DNA from: Frankiales bacterium
Lineage (GTDB): Bacteria; Actinomycetota; Actinomycetes; S36-B12; CAIYMF01
Assembly (NCBI GenBank): GCA_016125335.1
Contig: WGLY01000020.1
Coordinates: forward strand, 16,740 to 80,739
DNA length: 64,000 bases
Direction of reading: 5' to 3'
The position numbers were made by a program, and so were the translations under genes. The notes beneath the pieces were generated by a model, which was not told the origin of the DNA, made no database searches, and worked only from the letters and a program-made list of their open reading frames with translations. Of this stretch, positions 52,734-63,081 are shown one piece after another (the stretch's first letter is position 1; each line of letters opens with the position of its first letter).

Positions 52734-53635
52734 TCGAGTGGTACGACGTCCTCCTGGCGCTCGGTGGTCTCGTCGCCGGGATGATGGTCGGCCTCACCGG
52801 GATGGGCGGCGCCGTCCTCGTGACCCCGTTGCTGGTCCTGGGGTTCGGGGTGCCGGCCGCCGCCGCGGTCTCGAGCGACGTGGTCGCCAGCGCCGTGGTG
52901 AAGCCGGTCGGCTCGCTCGTGCACATCCGTCGGGGCACCCCGCACTGGGGCCTGGCGCTGTGGCTGTCGGTGGGCTCGGTGCCGGGCGTGCTGCTCGGCA
53001 CGCTGGTGTTCTCGCGCGCGTTCTCCGAGGCGTCGTCGGCCGACACGCTCAAGACCATCATCGGGTGGGTGCTCATCGCGGCGCTGGTCGCCATGGTGGC
53101 GCGCACCTTCCTGCGCCGTCGCAGCGCCGCCATGGACGTGCCGGACGAGGTGCTCACCGGCCCGCACGCCCCGGTGAAGCGGGTGCTCACCACGCTGCTC
53201 GGCCTCGTGGTCGGCGTGCTCGTGGGCATCACGTCGGTGGGCTCGGGCTCGCTCATCGTGACGTCGCTGCTGCTCATGTACCCCCTGCTGCGACCGTCCG
53301 TGCTCGTCGGCACCGACCTGCTCCAGGCGGTGCCGATGCTCGTGGCGGGCGCGATCGCGCACGCGAGCCTCGGCGTCGTCGACTGGCGCATCACGCTGGC
53401 GCTGCTCGTGGGCCAGGTGCCGGGCGTGTTCTTCGGCGCGCGGCTGTCGTCGCGCTACGACGGTCTGGCGCTGCGCCACCTGCTCATGGTGGTGCTCGCG
53501 GCCACCGCGCTGAAGCTGCTCGGCGTGCCCACCGCGATCTGCGGCGCGATCGCCGTGGTGGGCGTGGCCGTGCTGCTGGCCCGGGTGGTCGCCGAGCGTC
53601 GGCAGCGCGGCAGCGTGCCCAGCGCCTCGCACTGA
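52730..53635 (+). CDS. TauE/SafE-family sulfur-anion permease
   Basis: This 301-residue membrane protein has about eight helices and the two TauE/SafE repeats. Repeat 1 includes LALGGLVAGMMVGLTGMGGA; repeat 2 includes LLGLVVGVLVGITSVGSGSL. Family members move sulfite, sulfate, sulfoacetate or taurine-related anions. The ATG overlaps the cysNC stop (ATGA), so sulfate uptake for PAPS synthesis, or sulfite release, is the probable role. The direction of transport cannot be told. Confidence 0.9.
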   Translation: MIEWYDVLLALGGLVAGMMVGLTGMGGAVLVTPLLVLGFGVPAAAAVSSDVVASAVVKPVGSLVHIRRGTPHWGLALWLSVGSVPGVLLGTLVFSRAFSEASSADTLKTIIGWVLIAALVAMVARTFLRRRSAAMDVPDEVLTGPHAPVKRVLTTLLGLVVGVLVGITSVGSGSLIVTSLLLMYPLLRPSVLVGTDLLQAVPMLVAGAIAHASLGVVDWRITLALLVGQVPGVFFGARLSSRYDGLALRHLLMVVLAATALKLLGVPTAICGAIAVVGVAVLLARVVAERRQRGSVPSASH

Positions 53636-53657
53636 TCGGACGACGGCACCGCGGGGC

Positions 53658-55226
53658 TCACCCCGTCGTGTGCCGTCCCGGTGCCGCCGCCTCCGCGGCG
53701 TCCGCTCCGTCGCCGGCGTCGTTGCTCCCGTCGGTGCCGCGCCACGCCACGAACGCGGCGGCCACGAGCAGCACGACCGAGCCGACGACCACCGCCGCGG
53801 AGACGCCGTCGACGAACGACTGCTTCGCCGCGGCGGCGAGGGCGGCGCCGCGCGGGCCGAGCTGGTCGAGGGGCGCGTAGGAGACGAACGCCACGGAGTC
53901 GAGGGCTGCCTGCGCGAGGCGGTCGGGCAGCCCGGCCACGGCGTCGGTCATGCCGCTGCGGTAGGCGGAGTTGAGCACGCTGCCCAGCACGGCGATCCCG
54001 ATGGCGCTGCCGAACTCCCGCGAGGTGTCGTTGACGGCCGAGGCCACGCCCTGCTTCGCCGCGGGCAGCGACCGGACGATGGCCGTGGTGGCGGGCGTGG
54101 CAGCCAGGGCCATGCCGATAGCGAAGAAGACCAGCCCGATCGCGAACAGCCAGTACGCGAGGTCGACCTGGATCCGGGAGATCACCAGGAAGCCGATCGC
54201 CATGCTCACCAGGCCCAGCGACGCGATGCGGCGGAAGCCGAAGCGGTCGGCGAGGCGCGGCGCCTGGCGGGCCAGCGGGATGAGCACGAACGGGAGGGGC
54301 AGCAGGCACACCGCGGACATCAGCGGCGACAGGCCCACCACGAACTGCAGGTACTGCAGCGTGATGAAGAAGAACCCGAACGCGGCGAAGAACTGAACGG
54401 TCAGCGATGCCGACCCGGTGCCGAACCCCCGGAGCGTGAACAGGCGCGGGTCGAGCATGGGGGAGTCCTTGCGCAGCTCGCGCAGCACGAACAGCGCCAG
54501 CGCGACGACGCCGACGACGAGCGCCCCGACGACCATCGGGTCGCCCCAGCCCTGGGTGGGTCCCTCGATGATGCCGAAGACCAGGCCGGAGACGCCGATG
54601 AGCGACAGCAGCGCGCTGAGGGCGTCGAGCGCCGGCGGGTGGTCGTCGCGCGAGCCCGGGACGAAGGCGAGCGTGCCGGCGAGCGCGAGCACCGCCAGCG
54701 TCACGTTGAGCGCGAAGAACGAGCTCCACGAGAACCACTGCAGCAGCAGGCCGGACGCGAACAGCCCGAGCACGGCGCCGCCGCCGGCGACGCCGACCCA
54801 CAGCCCGACGGCGCGGCCGCGCTCCTCCTCGGGGAAGCTCGTCGTGATGATCGACAGCGTCGTCGGCATGGTGAGCGCCGCGCCCACGCCCATGACGGCG
54901 CGCACGGCGATGATCGTCTGCGGGTCCGTGGTGACGAGCGCGACCGCGGCCGCGGCGCCGAACACGACGAGCCCGGCCACCAGGGTGCCGCGCCGGCCGT
55001 ACCGGTCGCCCACCGCGCCGGCGAACAGCAGCAGCCCCGCGAACACCACGGTGTAGGCGTCCACGATCCACTGGAGCTGGGTCTGCGTGGCGCCGGTGGC
55101 CACGGCGAGGTCGGGGAGCGCGACGTTGAGCCCGCTCACGGCCGAGACCACCATCATGAGCGCGAGTGCGACCACCACGAGGACGAGCCGTCGCCGGCGC
55201 GGGTCGGTGATGAGCTGGTCGGGCAT
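53658..55226 (-). CDS. DHA2-type MFS multidrug exporter, 14 helices
   Basis: This 522-residue drug/proton antiporter resembles EmrB/QacA. It has the opening VALALMMVVSAVSGLNVALPDL, the motif AGAVGDRYGRRGTLVAGL (loop 2-3), and the motif-C-like stretch GVGAALTMPTTLSIITTSFP. The C-terminal half has two extra helices and a large loop. AGGAG lies close to the ATG at 55226. It is divergent from a TetR regulator, with a perfect 9-4-9 inverted repeat in between, so drug-induced derepression is the likely control. Substrates unknown. Confidence 0.92.
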   Translation of the reverse strand: MPDQLITDPRRRRLVLVVVALALMMVVSAVSGLNVALPDLAVATGATQTQLQWIVDAYTVVFAGLLLFAGAVGDRYGRRGTLVAGLVVFGAAAAVALVTTDPQTIIAVRAVMGVGAALTMPTTLSIITTSFPEEERGRAVGLWVGVAGGGAVLGLFASGLLLQWFSWSSFFALNVTLAVLALAGTLAFVPGSRDDHPPALDALSALLSLIGVSGLVFGIIEGPTQGWGDPMVVGALVVGVVALALFVLRELRKDSPMLDPRLFTLRGFGTGSASLTVQFFAAFGFFFITLQYLQFVVGLSPLMSAVCLLPLPFVLIPLARQAPRLADRFGFRRIASLGLVSMAIGFLVISRIQVDLAYWLFAIGLVFFAIGMALAATPATTAIVRSLPAAKQGVASAVNDTSREFGSAIGIAVLGSVLNSAYRSGMTDAVAGLPDRLAQAALDSVAFVSYAPLDQLGPRGAALAAAAKQSFVDGVSAAVVVGSVVLLVAAAFVAWRGTDGSNDAGDGADAAEAAAPGRHTTG

Positions 55227-55236
55227 GGCAGGCTCC

Positions 55237-55258
55237 TAATTCCACGGATGTGGAATTA
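55237..55258. promoter_or_regulatory. TetR-type operator, 9-4-9 perfect inverted repeat
   Basis: TAATTCCAC and GTGGAATTA are perfect inverted arms around GGAT. The site lies 10 bases before the exporter's start, overlapping its ribosome-binding and probable promoter region, and 83 bases before the TetR gene. Its AT content stands out against the surroundings. Confidence 0.8.
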
Positions 55259-55341
55259 AGGTAGGGCTGCGTGAGAGCGCCGTCAACCCTCGCCGCGACA
55301 CGCCCTGCGGGACGCCTAGGGTGACGGGTCAGGAGGTGGCG

Positions 55342-56001
55342 ATGACCGGCCGTTCGCGTCCGGGGCGACGGCCCGGGAGCCCGGGTACGCGCGCGGCGAT
55401 CCTCGACGCCGCGCGCAGCGCCTTCGCCGAGGGCGGCTACGACCGCACCACCGTGCGCGGCATCGCCGAGCGCGCCGGCGTCGACTCCCGCCTGGTGACC
55501 CACTACTTCGGCACCAAGCAGCGGCTCTTCCTCGAGGTGGTCGAGCCGCCGGTGGACCCGGCCACCAGCATCGGGCCGATCCTGCGCGACGCCGCGGACC
55601 CGGCCGCCGCGATCGCCGCCTTCCTCGTCGGGCTGGTCGACTCCGACGAGACCGGACGTGTGATGGCCGGGATCGTGCGGTCCGCGGCGTCCGACGAGGA
55701 CGCCGCGGTCCTGGCGCGCGGGCTGATCGTGAGCCGCATGCTCGCCCCGGTGGCGGCCCTGCTCGAGGGCGAGGACGCCGAGCGCCGCGTGTCGCTGGTC
55801 GGCTCCCAGGTGGTGGGGCTGCTCATGGCCCGGCGCATCGTCGGCGTCGAGCCGCTCGCCGGGCTCGCCACGCAGGACGTCGTCACCGCGATCACCCCGG
55901 TGGTGCGCCACTTCCTCTACGGCGACCTCCAGGACGCCGGCGCGCCGCCGCGGGCCCGCCGCGGCCGGACGACGGCACCGGCCGCCCGCACCCGCCGCTG
56001 A
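55342..56001 (+). CDS. TetR-family repressor of the adjacent exporter
   Basis: This 219-residue protein has an N-terminal TetR HTH (about 15-60, with RAAILDAARSAFAEGGYDRT and ERAGVDSRLVTHYFGTKQRL) and a helical ligand-binding domain. ATG 55342 is supported by AGGAGG 5 bases upstream and preferred over GTG 55321. It is divergent from the MFS exporter, and the inverted repeat at 55237-55258 is the probable binding site. The C-terminus is basic and Pro/Ala-rich. The inducer is unknown. Confidence 0.92.
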   Translation: MTGRSRPGRRPGSPGTRAAILDAARSAFAEGGYDRTTVRGIAERAGVDSRLVTHYFGTKQRLFLEVVEPPVDPATSIGPILRDAADPAAAIAAFLVGLVDSDETGRVMAGIVRSAASDEDAAVLARGLIVSRMLAPVAALLEGEDAERRVSLVGSQVVGLLMARRIVGVEPLAGLATQDVVTAITPVVRHFLYGDLQDAGAPPRARRGRTTAPAARTRR

Positions 56002-56018
56002 CAGGGGACACTCGGCGC

Positions 56019-56522
56019 ATGGAGACCTCGCGCACCGAGTCCACCCTCGTCGGCGACGAGCGCCGGCAGCTCCAGGCGTTCCTCGACGACAACCGGGACG
56101 AGGTGGCCGCGCTGCTCGACGGGATGACCGAGGAGCAGGCGCGTCGCCGGCTCGTGCCGTCGCGCACCACGCTCGCCGCGATCGTGAAGCACTGCGTCTT
56201 CGTCGAGAAGGCCTGGTTCCAGGTGTCGCTGGCCGGCCGCACCCGCGCCGAGCTCGGCCTGCCCGAGGACGCCGACGACAGCTGGGTGCTCGAGGACTCC
56301 GACACGGTGGCGTCGCTGCTCGACGAGCTGGCGGCGGCGCGCGCGGAGTCCGACCGTGTGGCTGAGGAGTACGGGCTGGACGACCTGGCGCTGCACAACC
56401 GGCGCGGCCCGCTCACGGTCCGCTGGGTGTACGCGCACATGATCGAGGAGCTCGCGCGCCACGCGGGCCACGGCGACATCCTGCGCGAGCAGATCCTCGC
56501 CGCCGACGGCCCCGACGCCTGA
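56019..56522 (+). CDS. DinB/DUF664-family protein
   Basis: This 167-residue four-helix-bundle protein is of the DinB-like superfamily. Typical metal-binding histidines are visible in AAIVKHCVFVEKAWF and in YAHMIEELARHAGHGDILRE. In actinobacteria DUF664 members include mycothiol-dependent enzymes, which would fit the mca gene elsewhere in the window, but no reaction can be assigned. It starts 17 bases after the TetR stop; GACACT lies 6 bases before the ATG, so it may have its own leaderless transcript. Confidence 0.87.
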   Translation: METSRTESTLVGDERRQLQAFLDDNRDEVAALLDGMTEEQARRRLVPSRTTLAAIVKHCVFVEKAWFQVSLAGRTRAELGLPEDADDSWVLEDSDTVASLLDELAAARAESDRVAEEYGLDDLALHNRRGPLTVRWVYAHMIEELARHAGHGDILREQILAADGPDA

Positions 56523-56621
56523 CGTCGTCCCCCGTCGCCGCGCGCACCGCGCGCCCGGGATGCGCCCCACGACGGCTGTGCGAGGCTGGCAGGACGAACC
56601 GCGAGCGAGAGCGAGGCTGGC

Positions 56622-58649
<2,028 letters not shown>

Positions 58650-58672
58650 GCGGAGCACCTGGCTGCAAGACC

Positions 58673-58686
58673 GTAATCATGTAATC
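58673..58686 (+). promoter_or_regulatory. AT-rich direct repeat before hypothetical gene
   Basis: GTAATC occurs at 58673-58678 and again at 58681-58686, ending 8 bases before the ATG at 58695. The stretch contains TGTAAT, a possible -10 element. The message may have a very short leader. Confidence 0.35.
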
Positions 58687-58694
58687 CTCTCGCC

Positions 58695-59207
58695 ATGAGC
58701 ACAGCAGAGGAGATCCGGGGCTGGCTGACCGGCCGGCTCCCGCAGGAGTGGTTCGACGGCACCCCCGAGGTGACCGTGGACCGCGAGGAGATCACCGTCG
58801 TCGGGGCGCTGCGCGTGCCCGACCTGGCGGACTCGGCGTCCGACGCCGAGCGCGCGGCGGCCATCCGGGGCCGGGTCACCGGCTTCCGCGAGGACACCCG
58901 CGAGCACCGCATCGAGATCGCGCGCGAGCTCGAGCACCGCACGGGCCGCAAGGTGGCCTGGGGGGTGAGCGTCGGCGAGGACCGCGTGCTGTTCACCACG
59001 CTGTCCGTGCCGGTGATGACGAGGCTGCGCCAGCCCGAGCGCGGCGTCCTCGACACCCTCGTCGACGCCGGTGTGGCGCGGTCGAGGTCCGAGGCGCTGG
59101 CGTGGTGCGTGAAGCTCGTCGGCCGCAACACCGACGAGTGGCTCGGCGCGCTGCGCGAGGCCATGTCGGAGGTGGAGCGGGTGCGGTCGCAGGGCCCGTC
59201 CGCCTGA
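58695..59207 (+). CDS. Hypothetical protein, 170 residues
   Basis: I recognise no named family. The N-terminal part has EEIRGWLTGRLPQEWF and a beta-strand pair VTVDREEITVVGALRVP. A charged helix follows (FREDTREHRIEIARELEHRT). The C-terminal part (PERGVLDTLVDAGVARSRSE onward) looks like a ribbon-helix-helix or short DNA-binding helix pair. It has no membrane segment. It sits between the YyaL gene and the convergent PAQR gene, and a strong hairpin follows. A regulator is possible; unproven. Confidence 0.7.
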   Translation: MSTAEEIRGWLTGRLPQEWFDGTPEVTVDREEITVVGALRVPDLADSASDAERAAAIRGRVTGFREDTREHRIEIARELEHRTGRKVAWGVSVGEDRVLFTTLSVPVMTRLRQPERGVLDTLVDAGVARSRSEALAWCVKLVGRNTDEWLGALREAMSEVERVRSQGPSA

Positions 59208-59231
59208 GCGGCGCGAACCTGCCGCACGCGC

Positions 59232-59276
59232 CCGGAGGGGCCGTCCCGTCGACGTCGACGCGGGCGGCCCCTCCGG
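59232..59276. terminator. Bidirectional terminator hairpin
   Basis: CCGGAGGGGCC and GGCCCCTCCGG form an 11-bp perfect stem that continues with a G-C and a wobble pair, around a loop containing the palindrome TCGACGTCGA. It lies between convergent genes. Confidence 0.8.
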
Positions 59277-59280
59277 CGGT

Positions 59281-59970
59281 TCAGGCGGTGTAGAGCACGA
59301 TGCTCACGGCGACGTACTGGAGCACGAACCCCGCGACCGTGAACGCGTGGAAGATCTCGTGGAAGCCGAACCAGTCCGGGCTCGGGTCCGGGCGCTTGAG
59401 CGCGTAGACGACGCCACCCATCGAGTAGCACAGCCCGCCGGCGGCGAGCAGCACCACCACAGCCGGTCCGGCCGCCTCCCAGAAGGCAGGCAGGTAGAAC
59501 ACCGCCACCCAGCCCAGGGCGATGTAGAGCGGGGTGTAGAGCCAGCGCGGCGCACCGACCCACAGGACCCGGAACGCCACACCGGCCAGCGCTCCGCCCC
59601 ACACGACGAGCAGCAGCGTGCGGGCCTGGTCGGGCGGGAGCAGCGCCACGGCGAACGGCGTGTAGCTGCCGGCGATGATGAGGAAGATGTTCGAGTGGTC
59701 GAGCCGCTTGAGGGCTCGCGACACCCGTGGCCCCCAGTGGATGCGGTGGTACGTCGCGCTGACGGAGAACAGCAGCACCGCCGAGGCGCCGTAGACCGCG
59801 GCGGCCCACCGGTAGCCCGCCGGTGCGAGCACCACCAGCACGATCGACGCGACGAGGGCCACCGGAGCCATGCCGGCGTGCAGCCACCCGCGCAGCCGCG
59901 GCTTGGGCGCCGTCGGCTCGGAGGCGGCCACGGCGGCCAGGTCCGGCTCCTCGATGCTGCGCTCGGTCAT
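59281..59970 (-). CDS. Hemolysin III / TrhA-type PAQR membrane protein
   Basis: This 229-residue seven-helix protein has the PAQR motifs: SATYHRIHW (first His), LDHSNIFLIIAGSYTPF (Asp/His) and HEIFHAFTVAG (HxxxH). These residues bind zinc in the family. Bacterial TrhA proteins affect membrane energetics and lipid homeostasis rather than true haemolysis. The divergent cis-prenyltransferase gene begins 166 bases away. A -10 TACTCT lies 7 bases upstream of the ATG, and an inverted repeat overlaps the promoter. Confidence 0.93.
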   Translation of the reverse strand: MTERSIEEPDLAAVAASEPTAPKPRLRGWLHAGMAPVALVASIVLVVLAPAGYRWAAAVYGASAVLLFSVSATYHRIHWGPRVSRALKRLDHSNIFLIIAGSYTPFAVALLPPDQARTLLLVVWGGALAGVAFRVLWVGAPRWLYTPLYIALGWVAVFYLPAFWEAAGPAVVVLLAAGGLCYSMGGVVYALKRPDPSPDWFGFHEIFHAFTVAGFVLQYVAVSIVLYTA

Positions 59971-59977
59971 GTACGCG

Positions 59978-60002
59978 AGAGTAACTTACGCAACCGTAGG
60001 TT
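59978..60002 (-). promoter_or_regulatory. Leaderless promoter with overlapping inverted repeat
   Basis: On the minus strand TACTCT (59983-59978) is followed by 7 bases and the ATG of the PAQR gene. AACTTAC (59983-59989) and GTAGGTT (59996-60002) form an inverted repeat with one mismatch around a 6-base spacer, overlapping the upstream part of the promoter. The form is that of a TetR-type operator; no such regulator gene is nearby. Confidence 0.5.
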
Positions 60003-60135
60003 TGTCCAGCCGGCGTGGCGCGGGAGCGCGGATGGTCGCTGAGAGGTCCGGTCGACGCGGTGCCCGCGGGGGTGGAAGGTACCCTCGCGCCAGGGCGACG
60101 GCCGGTCCGGCCGGCGTCGGGACGAGGGAGGTTCC

Positions 60136-60897
60136 GTGGGTCTGACCGACCTCGTCTACGGCGTCTACGAGCGCCGCATCGCGGCCTCGCTCGACCCGGC
60201 CCGCGTGCCTCGTCACGTGGGCGTGATCCTCGACGGCAACCGGCGGTGGGCGGCCACGCAGCGGTCCACCACGGCGCACGGGCACCAGGCCGGCGCCCGC
60301 CGCATCGAGGAGTTCCTCGGGTGGTGCGACGAGGCCGGCGTCGAGGTCGTCACGCTGTGGCTGCTGTCGACGGACAACCTCGCGCGTCCCACGGAGGAGC
60401 TCGAGCCGCTGCTGCGCATCATCGAGGAGACCGTCGAGACCCTGGCCGCGCAGGGCGAGTGGCGGGTCCACCCGGTGGGCGCCACGGACCTCCTGCCGGC
60501 GCAGACCGCGGCCGTGCTGAAGAAGGCCGAGTCCGACACCGCGGCGCGCACCGGGCTCCTGGTGAACGTCGCGGTGGGCTACGGCGGGCGCCGCGAGGTC
60601 GTGGACGCCGTGCGCGCCCTGCTCGCCGACGCCGCCAGCAAGGGCACCACGCTCGACGACCTCGCGACGGTGCTCGACGTCGAGCACATCGCCGAGCACC
60701 TCTACACCGCGGGCCAGCCCGACCCCGACCTGGTGATCAGGACCTCGGGCGAGCAGCGGCTGTCCGGGTTCCTGCTGTGGCAGTCGGCGCACTCGGAGTT
60801 CTACTTCTGCGAGGCCTACTGGCCCGACTTCCGCAAGGTGGACTTCCTGCGCGCGCTGCGGTCCTACGCCGCGCGCGGCCGCCGCTTCGGCGCCTGA
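60136..60897 (+). CDS. uppS: cis-Prenyltransferase (isoprenyl diphosphate synthase)
   Basis: This 253-residue enzyme adds isoprene units in cis to make polyprenyl diphosphate, the lipid carrier for wall synthesis or its short precursor. Catalytic motifs: [39 protein letters not shown] and [11 protein letters not shown]. Beside a hemolysin III gene, it matches the position of mycobacterial Rv1086, which makes the short Z,E-farnesyl product; chain length cannot be told here. GTG 60136 has GGGAGG upstream. Confidence 0.93.
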   Translation: MGLTDLVYGVYERRIAASLDPARVPRHVGVILDGNRRWAATQRSTTAHGHQAGARRIEEFLGWCDEAGVEVVTLWLLSTDNLARPTEELEPLLRIIEETVETLAAQGEWRVHPVGATDLLPAQTAAVLKKAESDTAARTGLLVNVAVGYGGRREVVDAVRALLADAASKGTTLDDLATVLDVEHIAEHLYTAGQPDPDLVIRTSGEQRLSGFLLWQSAHSEFYFCEAYWPDFRKVDFLRALRSYAARGRRFGA

Positions 60898-61078
60898 GCG
60901 CCGCGACGTCGTCCCGCACGTCGGGACTCGCGGTCCCGCCCCGGAAGGTGCTGTGCCCGCGGGCGTTCCCGACTGTTCACCCAGCGGACGGCGTGGCGCC
61001 CCGGGCGGGCTCGGGCCTGGGCCTAGCGTGCTGGCATTCGGGCCGGTGCCCGGCCGGCCCGCACCAGGGGAGGCCCTT

Positions 61079-62413
61079 GTGCCCAACGCTCGTCGCCGTA
61101 CGACGTCCGCCGCAGCCGGCACCGAGGTCCGCACGTACGTGCTCGACACGTCGGTGCTGCTGTCCGACCCCCACGCCCTGCTGCGCTTCGCCGAGCACGA
61201 GGTCGTGGTCCCGGTCGTCGTCGTCGTCGAGCTCGAGGCCAAACGGGCGCATCCCGAGCTGGGGTACTTCGCGCGCCAGGCGCTGCGGCTGCTCGACGAC
61301 CTGCGCGTCGAGCACGGCCGGCTCGACCACCCCATCCCGGTGGGCGACCTCGGCGGCACGCTGAGGGTCGAGCTCAACCACACGGACACCTCGGTGCTGC
61401 CCAGCGGCTTCCAGCTCGGCGACAACGACACGCGCATCCTCGCCGTCGCCCGCAACCTCGCCGCCGACGGCCACGACGTGGTCCTGGTGAGCAAGGACCT
61501 CCCGATGCGGGTCAAGGCGTCCTCGGTCGGGCTGACGGCGGAGGAGTACCGCGCGGAGCTCGCGGTCGAGAGCGGCTGGACCGGCATGGCCGAGCTCGAC
61601 GTCGCGGGCTCCGACGTCGACCGGCTCTACGAGGAGGACCGCATCGACCTCGACGCGGCGCGCGAGCTGCCGTGCCACACGGGCCTGGTGCTCGTGTCCG
61701 AGCGCGGCAGCGCGCTGGCTCGGGTGACCGCGGACAAGCAGATCCGTCTCGTGAGGGGCGACCGTGAGGCGTTCGGGCTGCACGGCCGCAGCGCCGAGCA
61801 GCGCGTGGCGCTCGACCTCCTGCTCGACCCCGACGTCGGCATCGTGTCGCTCGGCGGTCGCGCCGGCACGGGCAAGTCCGCGCTCGCCCTCTGCGCCGGA
61901 CTCGAAGCGGTGCTCGAGCGCCGCCAGCACCGCAAGGTCATCGTGTTCCGCCCGTTGTACGCCGTGGGCGGCCAGGAGCTCGGCTACCTGCCGGGCAACG
62001 AGGGCGAGAAGATGTCTCCCTGGGGCCAGGCCGTCTTCGACACGCTGGGCGCACTGACGACGCAAGAGGTCGTCGAGGAGATCGTCGACCGCGGCATGCT
62101 CGAGGTGCTGCCGCTCACCCACATCCGCGGACGCTCCCTGCACGACGCGTTCGTCATCGTCGACGAGGCCCAGTCGCTCGAGCGCAACGTGCTGCTCACC
62201 GTGCTCTCGCGCATCGGGCGCGACTCGCGCGTGGTCCTCACCCACGACATCGCCCAGCGCGACAACCTCCGCGTGGGCCGCCACGACGGCGTCGTCGCGG
62301 TCACCGAGAAGCTCAAGGGGCACCCGCTGTTCGCCCACATCACGCTCACGCGCAGCGAGCGCAGCCCGATCGCCGCTCTCGTCACCGAGATGCTCGAGGA
62401 CCTGCCCGTCTGA
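61079..62413 (+). CDS. phoH: PIN-PhoH protein (PhoH2 type)
   Basis: This 444-residue protein has an N-terminal PIN ribonuclease domain (about 18-150) with [12 protein letters not shown], the acidic residues of [15 protein letters not shown] and [14 protein letters not shown] PhoH ATPase domain (about 240-440) follows, with Walker [31 protein letters not shown] and Walker [11 protein letters not shown]. PhoH2 proteins unwind and cut RNA. In mycobacteria an upstream antitoxin gene (phoAT) overlaps phoH2; I see no convincing one here. GTG 61079 has GGGGAGG at 6 bases. A strong terminator follows. Confidence 0.93.
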   Translation: MPNARRRTTSAAAGTEVRTYVLDTSVLLSDPHALLRFAEHEVVVPVVVVVELEAKRAHPELGYFARQALRLLDDLRVEHGRLDHPIPVGDLGGTLRVELNHTDTSVLPSGFQLGDNDTRILAVARNLAADGHDVVLVSKDLPMRVKASSVGLTAEEYRAELAVESGWTGMAELDVAGSDVDRLYEEDRIDLDAARELPCHTGLVLVSERGSALARVTADKQIRLVRGDREAFGLHGRSAEQRVALDLLLDPDVGIVSLGGRAGTGKSALALCAGLEAVLERRQHRKVIVFRPLYAVGGQELGYLPGNEGEKMSPWGQAVFDTLGALTTQEVVEEIVDRGMLEVLPLTHIRGRSLHDAFVIVDEAQSLERNVLLTVLSRIGRDSRVVLTHDIAQRDNLRVGRHDGVVAVTEKLKGHPLFAHITLTRSERSPIAALVTEMLEDLPV

Positions 62414-62434
62414 GCACCCCGTCGCGGCTCTGAC

Positions 62435-62475
62435 GAGGCCCGGAAGTCCCTGCCCCACAAGGACTTCCGGGCCTC
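62435..62475 (+). terminator. Terminator hairpin after phoH
   Basis: GAGGCCCGGAAGTCC and GGACTTCCGGGCCTC form a perfect 15-bp stem with an 11-base loop, followed by CTCTGTTC. It begins 21 bases after the stop. Confidence 0.88.
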
Positions 62476-63081
62476 TCTGTTCGCGGCGTCAGACCACGGC
62501 CCGGAGCCGCCGCGTCGCGGCTCATCACGAGTGCGTCACGGTGCTGTTCAGCTGAAGAAGCCGTAATCGCTTGGGGCGCAACGGGTTTCATGATCGGCGA
62601 CCCGGCGTGTCGAACTGGCGATCATGGACGGTGCTGTGCCACGATGCGCGCACGCCCGGACCGGGCCTCCCGACGACCTGCGCAAGCGGCTCCCTCGGGC
62701 GCCTCACAGGCCCCGTCCATGACGCGCAGCGGCCTCGTCGACCGACACTCCGTCACCCGTCTGTCCTGTGGCCCACGTCACAGAGCGTGTCCGGTGTGCC
62801 CGGGTACGTGCGGAAAGCCCTGTGGACAAGGCCTCGACCCCGACATGAGCAGTGGCGGTCGAGGTCGCTCGTCGTGGGAGGAGCCCGGCAGGGTGGTCGG
62901 CGTTGTCGACCCCCGTCCGGGGTCGGGCGGGCCCTTCGTCCCTGTGGCCGTACGTCGGCCTCGGTGGGATGCACGGTGGGGTGGGGCCGTCGATCCGTCG
63001 ATCGAGCGCCCGACGCCGTTCGCCCCGGGGGTCGTGATCGCAGGGCGCCGGGCGCGCCCCTGCCGACCTGAAGGGCTCGAG
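62476..63081 (+). other. Long non-coding region before lytic transglycosylase gene
   Basis: No reading frame here looks like a protein; the open frame running into the next gene is rich in Arg/Pro/Cys and lacks family character. Features seen: palindrome TTCAGCTGAA (62547-62556); an AT-richer CCGTAATCG (62561-62569); inverted repeat CATGATCG (62589-62596) / CGATCATG (62619-62626). Smaller GC hairpins lie nearer the gene. It could hold a promoter and a structured leader. It does not match the c-di-AMP riboswitch consensus I know from similar genes. Confidence 0.5.

Noticed and set aside
60898..61078. An upstream antitoxin gene (phoAT) for the PIN-PhoH protein
   Set aside because: The only open frame is in phase with phoH and is Pro/Gly-rich; no separate small gene with a ribosome-binding site is visible.
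62476..63081. c-di-AMP (ydaO-type) riboswitch before the transglycosylase gene
   Set aside because: The location would fit, but I could not find the conserved CCGACAGC-like and GGGGTGAA-like segments. A covariance-model scan would settle it.
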